Shown here piece after piece: positions 33,676-42,404 of a stretch of 64,000 nucleotides of DNA (position 1 is the stretch's first letter; the number at the start of each line of letters is the position of its first letter). A model generated the notes under the pieces. The model was given only the letters and a program-made list of their open reading frames with translations. It did not search any database and was not told the DNA's origin. The position numbers and the translations under genes are program-made. The DNA comes from Candidatus Syntrophopropionicum ammoniitolerans (GTDB taxonomy: Bacteria; Bacillota; Desulfotomaculia; Desulfotomaculales; Pelotomaculaceae), in NCBI GenBank assembly GCA_013201395.1, contig JABMJD010000007.1, positions 1-64,000 of the forward strand, given 5' to 3'.

Positions 33676-33929
33676 TGGTGCCAGAGCTTAGAGGCAGAAC
33701 CCTGGAGTTGGAAAAAGCCTTTTGGACCCTGTTTCCTGCTTTTTGCAAGGGCTGTGGTCTCTGTGTTGAAAAGTGTCCAGTCGATTGCATCGACTGGAGT
33801 GATATTCTGGGGGTTTACGGTACCCCTTCAGTAGAGGCAGACGATAGATGTATCGCCTGTGGGATTTGTGAAAATGTTTGCCCTGATTGTGCCATTCGGA
33901 TAGATACTAGAAAAAATTCAAAAAATTAG
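33675..33929 (+). CDS. 2-oxoacid:ferredoxin oxidoreductase, delta subunit (2x[4Fe-4S])
   Basis: 84 residues with two classical clusters, CKGCGLCVEKCPVDCIDW and CIACGICENVCPDCAI. It carries electrons from the TPP site to free ferredoxin. It is the last gene of the oxidoreductase operon. Confidence 0.93.
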   Translation: MVPELRGRTLELEKAFWTLFPAFCKGCGLCVEKCPVDCIDWSDILGVYGTPSVEADDRCIACGICENVCPDCAIRIDTRKNSKN

Positions 33930-34020
33930 TTTGTTTATTCTACCAATGGTTATTTTTCACCAAACCGGGGATGAATTCATATTTTTATAATATAGCAGCA
34001 TTTACATAGGTGGTGAAATA

Positions 34021-34206
34021 GTGGCTAGTGAATTTCCAGGTTGTATCTTATGCAGGCGGTTTTGTTCCGCCGGGCCGAGCATCTATGTGCAGGGGTGCCG
34101 TATCTGTCAGGACTGTGAAAAGAAAATAGTATCAGTTACTGTGGATGATCCTGCCTATGAGATATATGTGGAAAAGTTAAAAGAAATCTGGTCTCAAGCT
34201 GGCTGA
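34021..34206 (+). CDS. Anti-sigma-G factor Gin (CsfB)
   Basis: 61 residues with a zinc-binding pattern CILCRRFC ... CRICQDCEKKI, as in Gin/CsfB, which binds and inhibits sigma-G (and sigma-E in B. subtilis) to keep late sporulation factors silent. GTG start at 34021 with AGGTGG upstream. It occupies its usual place after recR-bofA, but a five-gene oxidoreductase operon has come between. Its 3' end overlaps a convergent gene by 30 bases. Confidence 0.85.
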   Translation: MASEFPGCILCRRFCSAGPSIYVQGCRICQDCEKKIVSVTVDDPAYEIYVEKLKEIWSQAG

Positions 34207-34428
34207 TTGATCCTCTGCCAGCTTTAATTTTTTTTGGGCCAGTCGTATATGTCGGTGTGTTAGTTCAATATCCTGTTTGATTAAGTGAAGTTTCATCAGC
34301 GTGATACCAGTTTTAGCAGAAATTTCCCGATCCTTAATACCATGCTTCCATGCTCTGATCAACCTTCCCACATTGGTTTGGTATTTTTTAGAGAGTGCTT
34401 TTTCGTCTACTCGCAATTCTTTAACCAA
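34177..34428 (-). CDS. Small HTH-like protein
   Basis: 83 residues starting at TTG 34428, eight bases after TTAGGAGGG; a longer form from 34482 would pass through that site. The segment RLIRAWKHGIKDREISAKTGITLMKLHLIKQDIELTHRHIRLAQKKLKLAEDQ is helical and its middle resembles a helix-turn-helix. It overlaps the 3' end of gin on the opposite strand by 30 bases. A role in regulation is plausible but unproven. Confidence 0.6.
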   Translation of the reverse strand: MVKELRVDEKALSKKYQTNVGRLIRAWKHGIKDREISAKTGITLMKLHLIKQDIELTHRHIRLAQKKLKLAEDQSASLRPDFF

Positions 34429-34605
34429 AATTTTAACCCTCCTAATAAAAAACGTTATAATTATCTTAGCCTTTAATCGCACATCTATAAGGCTAAACTG
34501 CTGGGAATATTAAAGGATGGAATTGCTTTTAATTAATAAATTTGTGATAAAATAAATATTGGTATTAACCTCATTTTTTGCAAAATTTTTATTGGAGGTT
34601 TTTTT

Positions 34606-36054
34606 TTGCCTGGCTTCCTAAATGATACACCTCTTTATGCAGCGCTTATCCAACATGGGAGACAAAACCCGGCCAGTTTTCATGTTCCCGGCCATGGACA
34701 GGGTAAGGGGCTGCCGCCGGAATTGGCTGGATTTACAGGACAAGCCTTGTATACCTTGGATCTCACGGAGCTGCCGGGTCTCGATGACCTGCACAACCCC
34801 ATTGGACCTTTGGCTGGGGCACAGAATCTAGCAGCAAAAATATACGGTGCTGATAAAAGTTTTTTTCTTGTTAATGGCACAACGGTGGGAATTCAGGCCT
34901 TGATTACCGCCCTGGGGCAGCAAAAGAAAATTATTGTATCTAGAAACGCCCACCGCTCAGTGCTGGGGGGACTGGTTATTGCGGGTGCTGACCCGGTTTA
35001 TATTTTACCTGACACTATTCCCCACTTTGAAATCGATTGTGGTTTAACATCTGCGATTGTCCAACAGGCACTGGCCGATAATCCCAATGCGGCGGCGTTA
35101 TTGGTGGTGCGGCCTAACTATTATGGTATCGCGGATGATCTGGAAGGGATTGCCGGGGTAGCCCACCAGTCAGGTATTCCCATACTGGTTGATGAGGCTC
35201 ATGGAGCGCATTTACGTTTCCACGGGGGTTTACCTGAAGATGCCATGAATAGTGGGGCTGATGCGGCAGTCCAGAGCACACATAAACTAGGTGGTTCCCT
35301 GGGGCAGAGCTCGATGCTGCATCTGCAGGGGAGCCTGATGGATACAGATTCGGTTACCGCCGCATTACGCCTTTTACAGACCACCAGCCCTTCCTACCTT
35401 CTAATGGCTTCACTGGATCTGGCCCGGTATCGGCTAGCCTTACAGGGTAGCGAAATGATGGAAAAGGTATTTTGCCTGACTCACAGTGTGCGTGAAAGGT
35501 TAGCTGGATGTAAAAATTTGCATATTCTAACGGCAGATTGTCTACCTGGAGAAAACTGGAGCCTGGATTCTACAAAATTGGTAATTTCGGTACGGAACCT
35601 GGGCTTAACCGGTTATCAGGTTAACGAACTGCTGGCTAGACGTTACCGGGTTTTTCTGGAAATGGCTGATTTTTATAATGTGGTAGCCTTTTTGTCCCTC
35701 GGTACCACAGAGGAAGACTGTGATCGGTTAGTGGCAGCATTGCAAGATATCGCCTCCAGGGAAAAACTACCGGCTTTATCCCGGCTGCCTGCTGTGCCAT
35801 TATTGCATAAAACAGCCATGAAACCACGTGATGCATGGTTTGCCCCGGCGGAAAGGGTCCTCCTGGGGGAAGGCAGGGGAAAAATTAGCGCAGAAACTGT
35901 CGCCGTTTATCCTCCCGGTATACCCGTGTTAAATCCGGGTGAGGTAATAACAGATGAAATATATGAATATCTGCTGGATGTGCGCAGGTGGGGGTTATCC
36001 TGTCAGGGACCAGCCGATCCCACCTTAAAAACAATTAAAGTTGTGTTAGAATAG
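34606..36054 (+). CDS. Orn/Lys/Arg decarboxylase-family PLP enzyme (YaaO-like)
   Basis: 482 residues, fold type I. FHVPGHGQGKGLPP at the N-terminus, DEAHGAHLRFH and the PLP-lysine block STHKLGGSLGQSSML identify the prokaryotic ornithine/lysine/arginine decarboxylase group. The C-terminal domain (YPPGIPVLNPGE) is the family's. TTG start with GGAGG nine bases upstream. In B. subtilis yaaO holds the same position before tmk. It would make a polyamine or cadaverine; the substrate is not predictable. Confidence 0.9.
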   Translation: MPGFLNDTPLYAALIQHGRQNPASFHVPGHGQGKGLPPELAGFTGQALYTLDLTELPGLDDLHNPIGPLAGAQNLAAKIYGADKSFFLVNGTTVGIQALITALGQQKKIIVSRNAHRSVLGGLVIAGADPVYILPDTIPHFEIDCGLTSAIVQQALADNPNAAALLVVRPNYYGIADDLEGIAGVAHQSGIPILVDEAHGAHLRFHGGLPEDAMNSGADAAVQSTHKLGGSLGQSSMLHLQGSLMDTDSVTAALRLLQTTSPSYLLMASLDLARYRLALQGSEMMEKVFCLTHSVRERLAGCKNLHILTADCLPGENWSLDSTKLVISVRNLGLTGYQVNELLARRYRVFLEMADFYNVVAFLSLGTTEEDCDRLVAALQDIASREKLPALSRLPAVPLLHKTAMKPRDAWFAPAERVLLGEGRGKISAETVAVYPPGIPVLNPGEVITDEIYEYLLDVRRWGLSCQGPADPTLKTIKVVLE

Positions 36055-36082
36055 CATTATAAAATGATCAGGAATGTTGTTT

Positions 36083-36736
36083 ATGACGAAAGGTAAATTC
36101 ATTGTTTTCGAAGGCATAGATGGTTCCGGAAAAACCACCCAGCTCAAACTTCTTGGTGATCAACTGCAAGAGCAGGGATTGCCGGTACTGTATACCAGGG
36201 AACCGGGTGGTACCCGGATAGGTGAAGCGATCAGGGGGATTTTGTTAAATCCTGCCCACAGCGAACTGGTTCCCCGGGCCGAAGCCCTATTATATGCAGC
36301 TGCCAGGGCCCAGCATGTAGCCCAGGTAGTAAAACCGGCTCTGGCGTCAGGTACAATTGTCCTTTGTGATCGTTTCTTGGATTCCAGCCTGGCTTATCAG
36401 GGGTTTGGGCGTGGTATGGATATCAGTTTGCTGGAAAGCATTAATGAACCGGCTACCGACGGGTTGGTTCCCGACCTGACGATCATCCTCAGTTTCTGTG
36501 CCGGGGATGGAATAGACAGAATCAAAAGGTCCGGCCGTCCTATTGACCGGATAGAACGGGAAGCGGCAGCATTTCACATGCGGGTTGGGGCCGGCTACCT
36601 GACCCTGGCTCGACGTGATCCCGGGCGTTACAGTATTATCAATGCCAACAGGTCGGAAGAAGGGGTGCATAAAGATATCATGGCGGCTCTGGAGGGGGTT
36701 TTAGATGAAATTTCTAAAGGAAATAGTAGGGCATAA
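36083..36736 (+). CDS. tmk: Thymidylate kinase
   Basis: 217 residues from ATG 36083. P-loop GIDGSGKT (11-18), the DR(F/Y/W) motif CDRFLDSSLAYQGFG and the lid region follow. It phosphorylates dTMP to dTDP. ATG 36074 is also in frame but leaves no room for the AGGA ribosome site. It overlaps holB by 32 bases. The genes yaaQ and yaaR, which lie between tmk and holB in B. subtilis, are absent. Confidence 0.96.
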   Translation: MTKGKFIVFEGIDGSGKTTQLKLLGDQLQEQGLPVLYTREPGGTRIGEAIRGILLNPAHSELVPRAEALLYAAARAQHVAQVVKPALASGTIVLCDRFLDSSLAYQGFGRGMDISLLESINEPATDGLVPDLTIILSFCAGDGIDRIKRSGRPIDRIEREAAAFHMRVGAGYLTLARRDPGRYSIINANRSEEGVHKDIMAALEGVLDEISKGNSRA

Positions 36737-37700
36737 ACAGGCTGTTAAAATGTTAAATAAAGCGGTTTCCAGCGGGCGCGTAGCCCATGCATATCTTTTC
36801 GCCGGACCCGCGGGTGTGGGGAAGGAAACAACAGCCATATCTTTTGCCCGGGCGTTGCTATGTTCCTATCCCGTAGAAGGGGACGCCTGTGGTTCCTGCC
36901 GCGATTGCCGCCAACTTTGTAGTGGTAACCATCCCGATTTTTACCTGGTTGAACCTAGCGGTTTATCTATTAGGATTGAACAGGTCAGGGAAATACAACG
37001 TCGTATACCTTATCGCTCCTATCAGGGTGGACGCAAAATTTGCCTTATCCGGCAGGCGGAGGCGATGACTGCAGAAGCCGCCAATTGTATACTAAAAACT
37101 CTGGAAGAACCGCCGGAAGGCACGGTTTTCATTTTGCTTTCTGCGAGATCTCAGGTTTTGCTGCCGACAATACTTTCTCGCTGTCAGACAATTTATTTTA
37201 GAGCCTTGCCGGTGCCGGACCTGATCTGGGGACTTGTTAACTTAGAAGGGGTACCTGAGGGAAGCGCACGTTTATATGCCGCACTATCAGATGGTAGTAT
37301 GGGACGGGCTCTATCCTATGTGTCCAGTTCGCTTATGACCGATAGGGATGAAGTAAATGCTCTGGCCGGGGTGCTCCGGCAAGGTGGGCCACTGGAGGCT
37401 ATAGAAAGGGCGGAAAGGGCCTGCGAGAGCAAGCAGAAGGCTGTTTTTACACTAGACACCCTCGCCTGTTGGTATCGTGATCTAATGATCTGGCGGGAAG
37501 TGGGGACGGCGGGTAGTTTATTTAATACCGACCAGGTGAATATTATAAAAATGGAAGCAGCACAATATGACACCAGCTGTATTTTAACAATAATAGAGGA
37601 AATAGAAGCAACAAAGAGAAAAATTGAAGTTAACGCCAATATAAAACTGGCTTTGGAGACGCTATTTTTGCGGCTAAGCGATTTTGGTAAACAATGTTAA
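36705..37700 (+). CDS. holB: DNA polymerase III subunit delta'
   Basis: 331 residues, clamp-loader stator. AAA+ core with GPAGVGKE (34-41; the last P-loop position is Glu, so ATPase activity is doubtful, as in many delta' proteins), zinc cysteines CGSCRDCRQLCSG, and sensor block [27 protein letters not shown] precedes the ATG. Works with DnaX and HolA. Confidence 0.93.
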   Translation: MKFLKEIVGHKQAVKMLNKAVSSGRVAHAYLFAGPAGVGKETTAISFARALLCSYPVEGDACGSCRDCRQLCSGNHPDFYLVEPSGLSIRIEQVREIQRRIPYRSYQGGRKICLIRQAEAMTAEAANCILKTLEEPPEGTVFILLSARSQVLLPTILSRCQTIYFRALPVPDLIWGLVNLEGVPEGSARLYAALSDGSMGRALSYVSSSLMTDRDEVNALAGVLRQGGPLEAIERAERACESKQKAVFTLDTLACWYRDLMIWREVGTAGSLFNTDQVNIIKMEAAQYDTSCILTIIEEIEATKRKIEVNANIKLALETLFLRLSDFGKQC

Positions 37701-37726
37701 TATGGTGATACCGGGGAGGTATATAA

Positions 37727-38599
37727 TTGGGGATAAATGTCGTGGGGATTCGATTTAAAAAAGCGGGCAAGATTTATTTCTTTGATCCCGGAAATATTCC
37801 AATCATTGAGGGAGAGGGCGTTATCGTAGAAACAGCCCGGGGAGTGGAGTTTGGCAGTGTAGCAATTGGGCCTCATGAAGTGGAAGAAAGCGAAATAGTG
37901 GCGCCGCTCAAAAAAGTGATTAGAAAGGCCACCACGCATGATATGAGGCAGCTGTCAGCCAATAGAGAAAAAGAAAATGGGGCCTTTCGGGTCTGTTTGG
38001 AGAAAATAGCAGCTCATAAGCTGCCGATGAAACTTGTGGGTGTGGAACAAACCTTTGATGGCAATAAAATAATATTTTATTTTACAGCAGATGGACGGAT
38101 TGACTTCCGGGAACTAGTTAAAGATCTGGCTTCTGTTTTTAAGACCCGTATTGAATTGCGGCAAATTGGTGTGCGTGATGAGGCCAAAATGATCGGTGGG
38201 CTGGGCTGCTGCGGTAGGGAACTCTGCTGTTCGATGTGGCTTACGGACTTTGCCTCTGTCTCTATTAGAATGGCCAAGGAACAAAATCTATCGTTGAATC
38301 CATCCAAAATATCTGGGATTTGCGGCCGGTTAATGTGCTGTCTTAAATATGAGAACGAATCTTACGAACAGGCCAGGGCAGATTTCCCTAATAACGGCAG
38401 CATTGTCAGTACCCCCGATGGTGACGGTAAGGTGGTGGGTATTAATATATTCAATGATGCTGTGAATGTCGAATTGAAAACAAGTAGAATTGTTAAGGAA
38501 TACCAAAATACTGAGATAATGTTAAAAATAAACAAGGCTAAAAATTGTGGCGGCTGTAGAAAAGGTTGTCCCGACCAGGTGGGTGAGGAGAGCGTTTGA
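37727..38599 (+). CDS. ricT: PSP1-domain protein RicT (YaaT)
   Basis: 290 residues. PSP1 domain: GVEFGSVAIGP, KLPMKLVGVEQTFDGNKIIFYFTADGRIDFRELVKDLA and GLGCCGRELCC ... CGRLMCCLKYENESYEQ with many cysteines. In B. subtilis RicT works with RicA and RicF in Fe-S-binding control of RNase Y and the phosphorelay. TTG start with GGGGAGG upstream. It overlaps yabA by one base. Confidence 0.92.
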   Translation: MGINVVGIRFKKAGKIYFFDPGNIPIIEGEGVIVETARGVEFGSVAIGPHEVEESEIVAPLKKVIRKATTHDMRQLSANREKENGAFRVCLEKIAAHKLPMKLVGVEQTFDGNKIIFYFTADGRIDFRELVKDLASVFKTRIELRQIGVRDEAKMIGGLGCCGRELCCSMWLTDFASVSIRMAKEQNLSLNPSKISGICGRLMCCLKYENESYEQARADFPNNGSIVSTPDGDGKVVGINIFNDAVNVELKTSRIVKEYQNTEIMLKINKAKNCGGCRKGCPDQVGEESV

Positions 38600-38943
38600 T
38601 GCAGTATTTATATAAAATTACAAAGGAAATGGAAGTAAAATTGCATACCCTTTTGGCAGAAGTGCAGGAACTAAAAAACAAGGCCCGAGAAATAGAAGAG
38701 GAAAACGTACGTTTACGAAAAGAGCTGGCTGATATTTATCGTACCGGGCTGGATGAAGGGGCCGGTGGTGGGACAGGCTCCCTACAAAAGGGGCTTTTTA
38801 ACTTGTTGGGTCTGTACGATCATGGGTTTCACATCTGCAACGTTTATTTTGGTCGAAAAAGGGCAGGCGATTGTCTTTTCTGCATGGCCTTTCTCAGAAA
38901 GGAAAAAAAACTACCTGCCAAACAGGCGGCAAGTGAGATGTAA
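38599..38943 (+). CDS. yabA: Replication initiation control protein YabA
   Basis: 114 residues. N-terminal coiled coil (KLHTLLAEVQELKNKAREIEEENVRLRKELADI) and a C-terminal zinc motif (HICN ... CLFCMAFL). YabA bridges DnaA and DnaN to restrain initiation. The ATG overlaps the ricT stop codon (TTGATG); GAGGAG is eight bases upstream. Confidence 0.9.
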   Translation: MQYLYKITKEMEVKLHTLLAEVQELKNKAREIEEENVRLRKELADIYRTGLDEGAGGGTGSLQKGLFNLLGLYDHGFHICNVYFGRKRAGDCLFCMAFLRKEKKLPAKQAASEM

Positions 38944-39120
38944 TTGAATTTCAGCACAGCTTTTGCCGAACGTCTGGCCGTTTTAACCCCGCCCTGAATA
39001 GTAGCTGGGTATACCTTTGCCTGGCCCCGCCTTTATAATAAGGTGCTTTTTCAATGGGGATGTTAGGAAGATCGAGGATGGTTAGGTTTCAAATAAAAAA
39101 AGGGAGGTGGGCTGAAACCT

Positions 39121-39987
39121 TTGGCCGGGGATACAAAAGGTACAATTTATATCTGCGCAACGCCTATCGGCAACCTGGAGGATATAACCCTGAGGGTCTT
39201 ACGGATATTGCAAGAGGTAGATCTGATCGCTGCCGAGGACACCCGCCATACCCGTAAACTCCTCAGCCATTTTCAGATCCACACGCCGCTTACCAGCTAT
39301 CACCAACACAACTACAAAAAAAAAGGAAAAGAGCTCTTGCGTCTGGTATCAATGGGGAAGAATATTGCCCTTGTATCTGATGCCGGTATGCCCTGTATTT
39401 CTGATCCGGGGGTGGAACTAGTAGCTGAAGCTGTGGAAAATGGCTGTGCGGTTGTAGCGGCGCCTGGTCCCAGCGCGGCAGTTACCGCCCTGGTAGTCTC
39501 AGGGTTGCCTACAGATACATATGTTTTTGTGGGGTTTTTGCCTATAGCAAAAAAAGCCCGTGGGGAGAAATTAAAAGAACTAGCCTGCGGACAGTGGACC
39601 ATGATATTTTATGAATCTCCACACCGGGTTAAAAAAACGCTGGCAATACTTCTAGAAACGTTCGGCAACCGCCCTGCCGCTGTGGTCAGGGAATTGACCA
39701 AACTGCACGAGGAGGTGGTCAGGGGTTCTTTAGAAGATTTAGTAGAACGATTTAATGCAGTAGAAGTAAAGGGTGAATTCACTTTGGTTGTAGCCGGAGG
39801 AGCATCACTGCAGGAAATGCCTACCGAGCAGGAGACCCCCTGGCGGCATATCGGAGCAGCCTTACATGTTTCCATACTGGAATCCGAAGGCCTGGAACGA
39901 AAAAATGCTATCCGGGAGGTTGCTCGCCTACGTTCCCTACCCAAGAGGGTTGTATATCGCCTGGTACTCGAAGATAAAAAACACTAA
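39121..39987 (+). CDS. rsmI: 16S rRNA (cytidine-2'-O)-methyltransferase
   Basis: 288 residues of the SAM-dependent tetrapyrrole-methylase fold: GTIYICATPIGNLEDITLRVLRIL, AEDTRHTRKLL, LVSDAGMPCISDPG and FYESPHRV. It 2'-O-methylates C1402 in 16S rRNA. Probable TTG start; GGGAGG lies a slightly long 13 bases upstream and no ATG is available. The 38944-39120 gap holds no evident gene; yabB and yazA of the B. subtilis order are missing. Confidence 0.94.
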   Translation: MAGDTKGTIYICATPIGNLEDITLRVLRILQEVDLIAAEDTRHTRKLLSHFQIHTPLTSYHQHNYKKKGKELLRLVSMGKNIALVSDAGMPCISDPGVELVAEAVENGCAVVAAPGPSAAVTALVVSGLPTDTYVFVGFLPIAKKARGEKLKELACGQWTMIFYESPHRVKKTLAILLETFGNRPAAVVRELTKLHEEVVRGSLEDLVERFNAVEVKGEFTLVVAGGASLQEMPTEQETPWRHIGAALHVSILESEGLERKNAIREVARLRSLPKRVVYRLVLEDKKH

Positions 39988-40001
39988 AAGTCTAAAAAAA
40001 T

Positions 40002-40019
40002 GAGAGATTAAAATCTCTC
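40002..40019. terminator. Bidirectional terminator between rsmI and abrB
   Basis: GAGAGATT and AATCTCTC form a short stem; on the minus strand it is followed by ATTTTTTTAG, which ends abrB. Confidence 0.75.
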
Positions 40020-40042
40020 TAAAAAATATCTGTCGAATTGTT

Positions 40043-40297
40043 TTACATCGCTTTGGCACTTTCAAACATAGCTAAGGCACATTCACGGCAAACTAATTTG
40101 TTTTTATAGTGTTGCACATCGGTAGCATTACCGCAGAAAACGCAGGCAGGCTCATATTTTTTGAGGATAATTTTCTCGGCGTCAACGTATATCTCTAATG
40201 CGTCTTTTTCGTCGATTCCCAACGTGCGTCTCAGTTCAATGGGAATCACCACTCTGCCGAGCTCGTCCACCTTTCTAACAATACCAGTTGATTTCAT
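40043..40297 (-). CDS. abrB: AbrB-family transition-state regulator
   Basis: 84 residues. N-terminal swapped-hairpin DNA-binding domain MKSTGIVRKVDELGRVVIPIELRRTLGI, C-terminal region with CVFC ... CREC, a probable zinc site. AbrB represses stationary-phase and sporulation genes during growth. AGGGAGGG lies upstream. It is opposite in strand to its neighbours, as in B. subtilis. Confidence 0.93.
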   Translation of the reverse strand: MKSTGIVRKVDELGRVVIPIELRRTLGIDEKDALEIYVDAEKIILKKYEPACVFCGNATDVQHYKNKLVCRECALAMFESAKAM

Positions 40298-40356
40298 AAC
40301 ATCTGTCCCTCCCTTTCAACAAATTTCGACAAATATATAAAAAATTTTACAAGTAA

Positions 40357-40385
40357 ATGGTACCAGGAATTCCATTAAGAGTCAA
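40357..40385 (-). promoter_or_regulatory. Promoter of abrB
   Basis: Minus-strand TTGACT (40385-40380), 17-base spacer, TACCAT (40362-40357). The -10 is only moderate. Confidence 0.4.
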
Positions 40386-40432
40386 GATGTTTTTGTAAAA
40401 TTCTACAATTAATTTGTTATAATGTTGATAAC

Positions 40433-40460
40433 TTGACAAAAAAGCTGCATTAATTTAAAA
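40433..40460 (+). promoter_or_regulatory. Promoter of the metG T-box transcript
   Basis: TTGACA (40433-40438), 16-base spacer, TAAAAT (40455-40460), just before the T-box leader. Confidence 0.6.
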
Positions 40461-40479
40461 TTTAGCATAGTGATTTTTT

Positions 40480-40766
40480 TACAGATTAAAAGGCTATGAA
40501 GGGAAGAGTAGGCCCACAGGGTTATCCGGACAGCGAGCGGGAACAGCTGAGAGCCCCGCCGGATCAAGTCGGCTGAACATGGCCCTGGAGCTGCCCTGCT
40601 GAATATTAGTAAGCGGGGCCGGAATTAGCCCCGTTAACTAGGCTTGGGTATCGGGATGTTTGCACATACCTGTTGAGGCCGGCGCCGCAAGGTTCCGGTG
40701 AAAAGGGTGGTACCGCGAAAATTCAAAACTTCGCCCCTCGGAAAATAGAGGCGGAGTTTTTTGTTT
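40480..40766 (+). promoter_or_regulatory. T-box leader, tRNA-Met responsive
   Basis: T-box AAGGGTGGTACCGCG at 40703-40717. In stem I the specifier segment CTGAAC-ATG-GCCCTGGAG gives Met codon ATG at 40579-40581, matching the downstream metG. A terminator stem AAACTTCGCCCCTC / GAGGCGGAGTTT with TTTGTTTT follows at about 40727-40766. Uncharged tRNA-Met would stabilise the antiterminator and let metG be transcribed. Confidence 0.93.
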
Positions 40767-40796
40767 TGGTGAAGGTTATAAAAAAGGAGATAAGGC

Positions 40797-42344
40797 ATGA
40801 ACAAGGGGACATTCTACATCACTACACCGATTTACTATCCCAGCAGCAACCTGCATATCGGGCACGCCTACACTACTGTGGCAGCGGACGCCCTGGCTCG
40901 TTTTAAGAAAACAACCGGGTATGAAACATATTTTTTAACCGGCTCTGACGAACATGGACAAAAAATCGAGAGGGCGGCCAAGGCAGAAGGCAAAACACCA
41001 CAGGAATTTGTGGATGAGGTTGTGGCCGGTATTAAACACCTCTGGGGGAAACTTGGGGTGAATTACAATGACTTTATCCGCACCACAGAAGAACGCCATA
41101 AAAAAGTGGTTTCTACTGTCTTTCAGCGGTTGTACGACCAGGGGGATATATATAAAGCCAATTATGAAGGATGGTATTGCACACCCTGCGAGGCTTTTTG
41201 GGCCGAAAGCAGGTTGGAGGAAGGCAATTGCCCGGACTGCGGGCGCTCGGTAGAATTGCTCCAGGAGGAAAATTATTTTTTTAAAATGTCTAAGTATGCT
41301 GAGCGGCTACTGCAGCATATTGAAAAACATCCGGAATTTATCCAGCCTATCAGCCGGCGCAACGAAATGGTTAGCTTTATAAAAAGTGGTCTGGAGGACC
41401 TATGCGTTTCCAGAACGACGTTTAATTGGGGTATCCCCGTACCTTTTAATCCCAAACACGTGATTTATGTTTGGGTGGACGCTCTGACTAACTATATTTC
41501 CGCCCTTGGTTATGGCACAGAGGACGACGGCCTGTTTAAAAAATACTGGCCCGCGGACGTGCACCTAATGGGGAAAGATATTGTACGCTTTCACAGCATT
41601 ATTTGGCCCATGCTCTTGATGGCTTTGGATCTTGAATTGCCCAGGCAGGTAGTAGGCCATGGCTGGATACTGCTTGAAAGCGGCAAAATGTCCAAATCTA
41701 AAGGTAATGTAGTTGATCCCCTGGTATTAATTGATAAATATGGTGTTGATGCCATTCGCTATTACCTGTTGCGGGAGATGCCTTTTGGCGCTGACGGGTC
41801 CTACAGCGAAGATGCTCTGGTAGAACGCATCAACAAGGATTTGGCCAACGACATGGGCAACCTTGTCAGCCGTTCCATTGCCATGGTGGAAAAGTATTTC
41901 CACGGGTTGGTTCAATCTCCTTCGGCTTTTGAAACCCCGGATCAGGAATTGATTGATTTAGCCGAGCAAACTCCTACTATTGTGGAGGAATTAATGGACA
42001 AATCTGATATTTCCGGGGCCCTGGCAGCTATCTGGCGCCTGGTAGGGCGGGCCAACAAATATGTGGATGAAACTGCCCCCTGGGCCCTGGCCAAGGATCC
42101 GGCTAAAAAAGAGAGACTGTCTACCGTAATGTATAATTTGACTGAATCACTTCGGTTCATTACCGTCATGGTATCACCATTTATGCCTCACCTGCCCGAC
42201 AGGGTTTGGGACCAGCTGGGCATTGCTGACCAGCCGGGACTACATGCCTGGGAAGCCCTGTCCTGGGGCAGGCTACCGGCGGGCACCGTTGTTAAAAGAG
42301 GCCCGGCGTTATTCCCACGCATCGATACCACAGGCAAGAGATAA
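40797..42344 (+). CDS. metG: Methionine--tRNA ligase
   Basis: 515 residues, class I. HIGH at 20-23, KMSKS at 297-301, one zinc knuckle (CTPCEAFW ... CPDCGRSVE). It lacks the C-terminal tRNA-binding (EMAP-like) domain that many Firmicutes enzymes carry, so it is the short form. AAGGAG lies before the ATG. Controlled by the T-box upstream. Confidence 0.97.
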   Translation: MNKGTFYITTPIYYPSSNLHIGHAYTTVAADALARFKKTTGYETYFLTGSDEHGQKIERAAKAEGKTPQEFVDEVVAGIKHLWGKLGVNYNDFIRTTEERHKKVVSTVFQRLYDQGDIYKANYEGWYCTPCEAFWAESRLEEGNCPDCGRSVELLQEENYFFKMSKYAERLLQHIEKHPEFIQPISRRNEMVSFIKSGLEDLCVSRTTFNWGIPVPFNPKHVIYVWVDALTNYISALGYGTEDDGLFKKYWPADVHLMGKDIVRFHSIIWPMLLMALDLELPRQVVGHGWILLESGKMSKSKGNVVDPLVLIDKYGVDAIRYYLLREMPFGADGSYSEDALVERINKDLANDMGNLVSRSIAMVEKYFHGLVQSPSAFETPDQELIDLAEQTPTIVEELMDKSDISGALAAIWRLVGRANKYVDETAPWALAKDPAKKERLSTVMYNLTESLRFITVMVSPFMPHLPDRVWDQLGIADQPGLHAWEALSWGRLPAGTVVKRGPALFPRIDTTGKR

Positions 42345-42404
42345 TTGTGAGTAAAGTGGAAATATACCGAGGGATAAACCGAACAATGAAAGGAAAGCTG
42401 CAAT

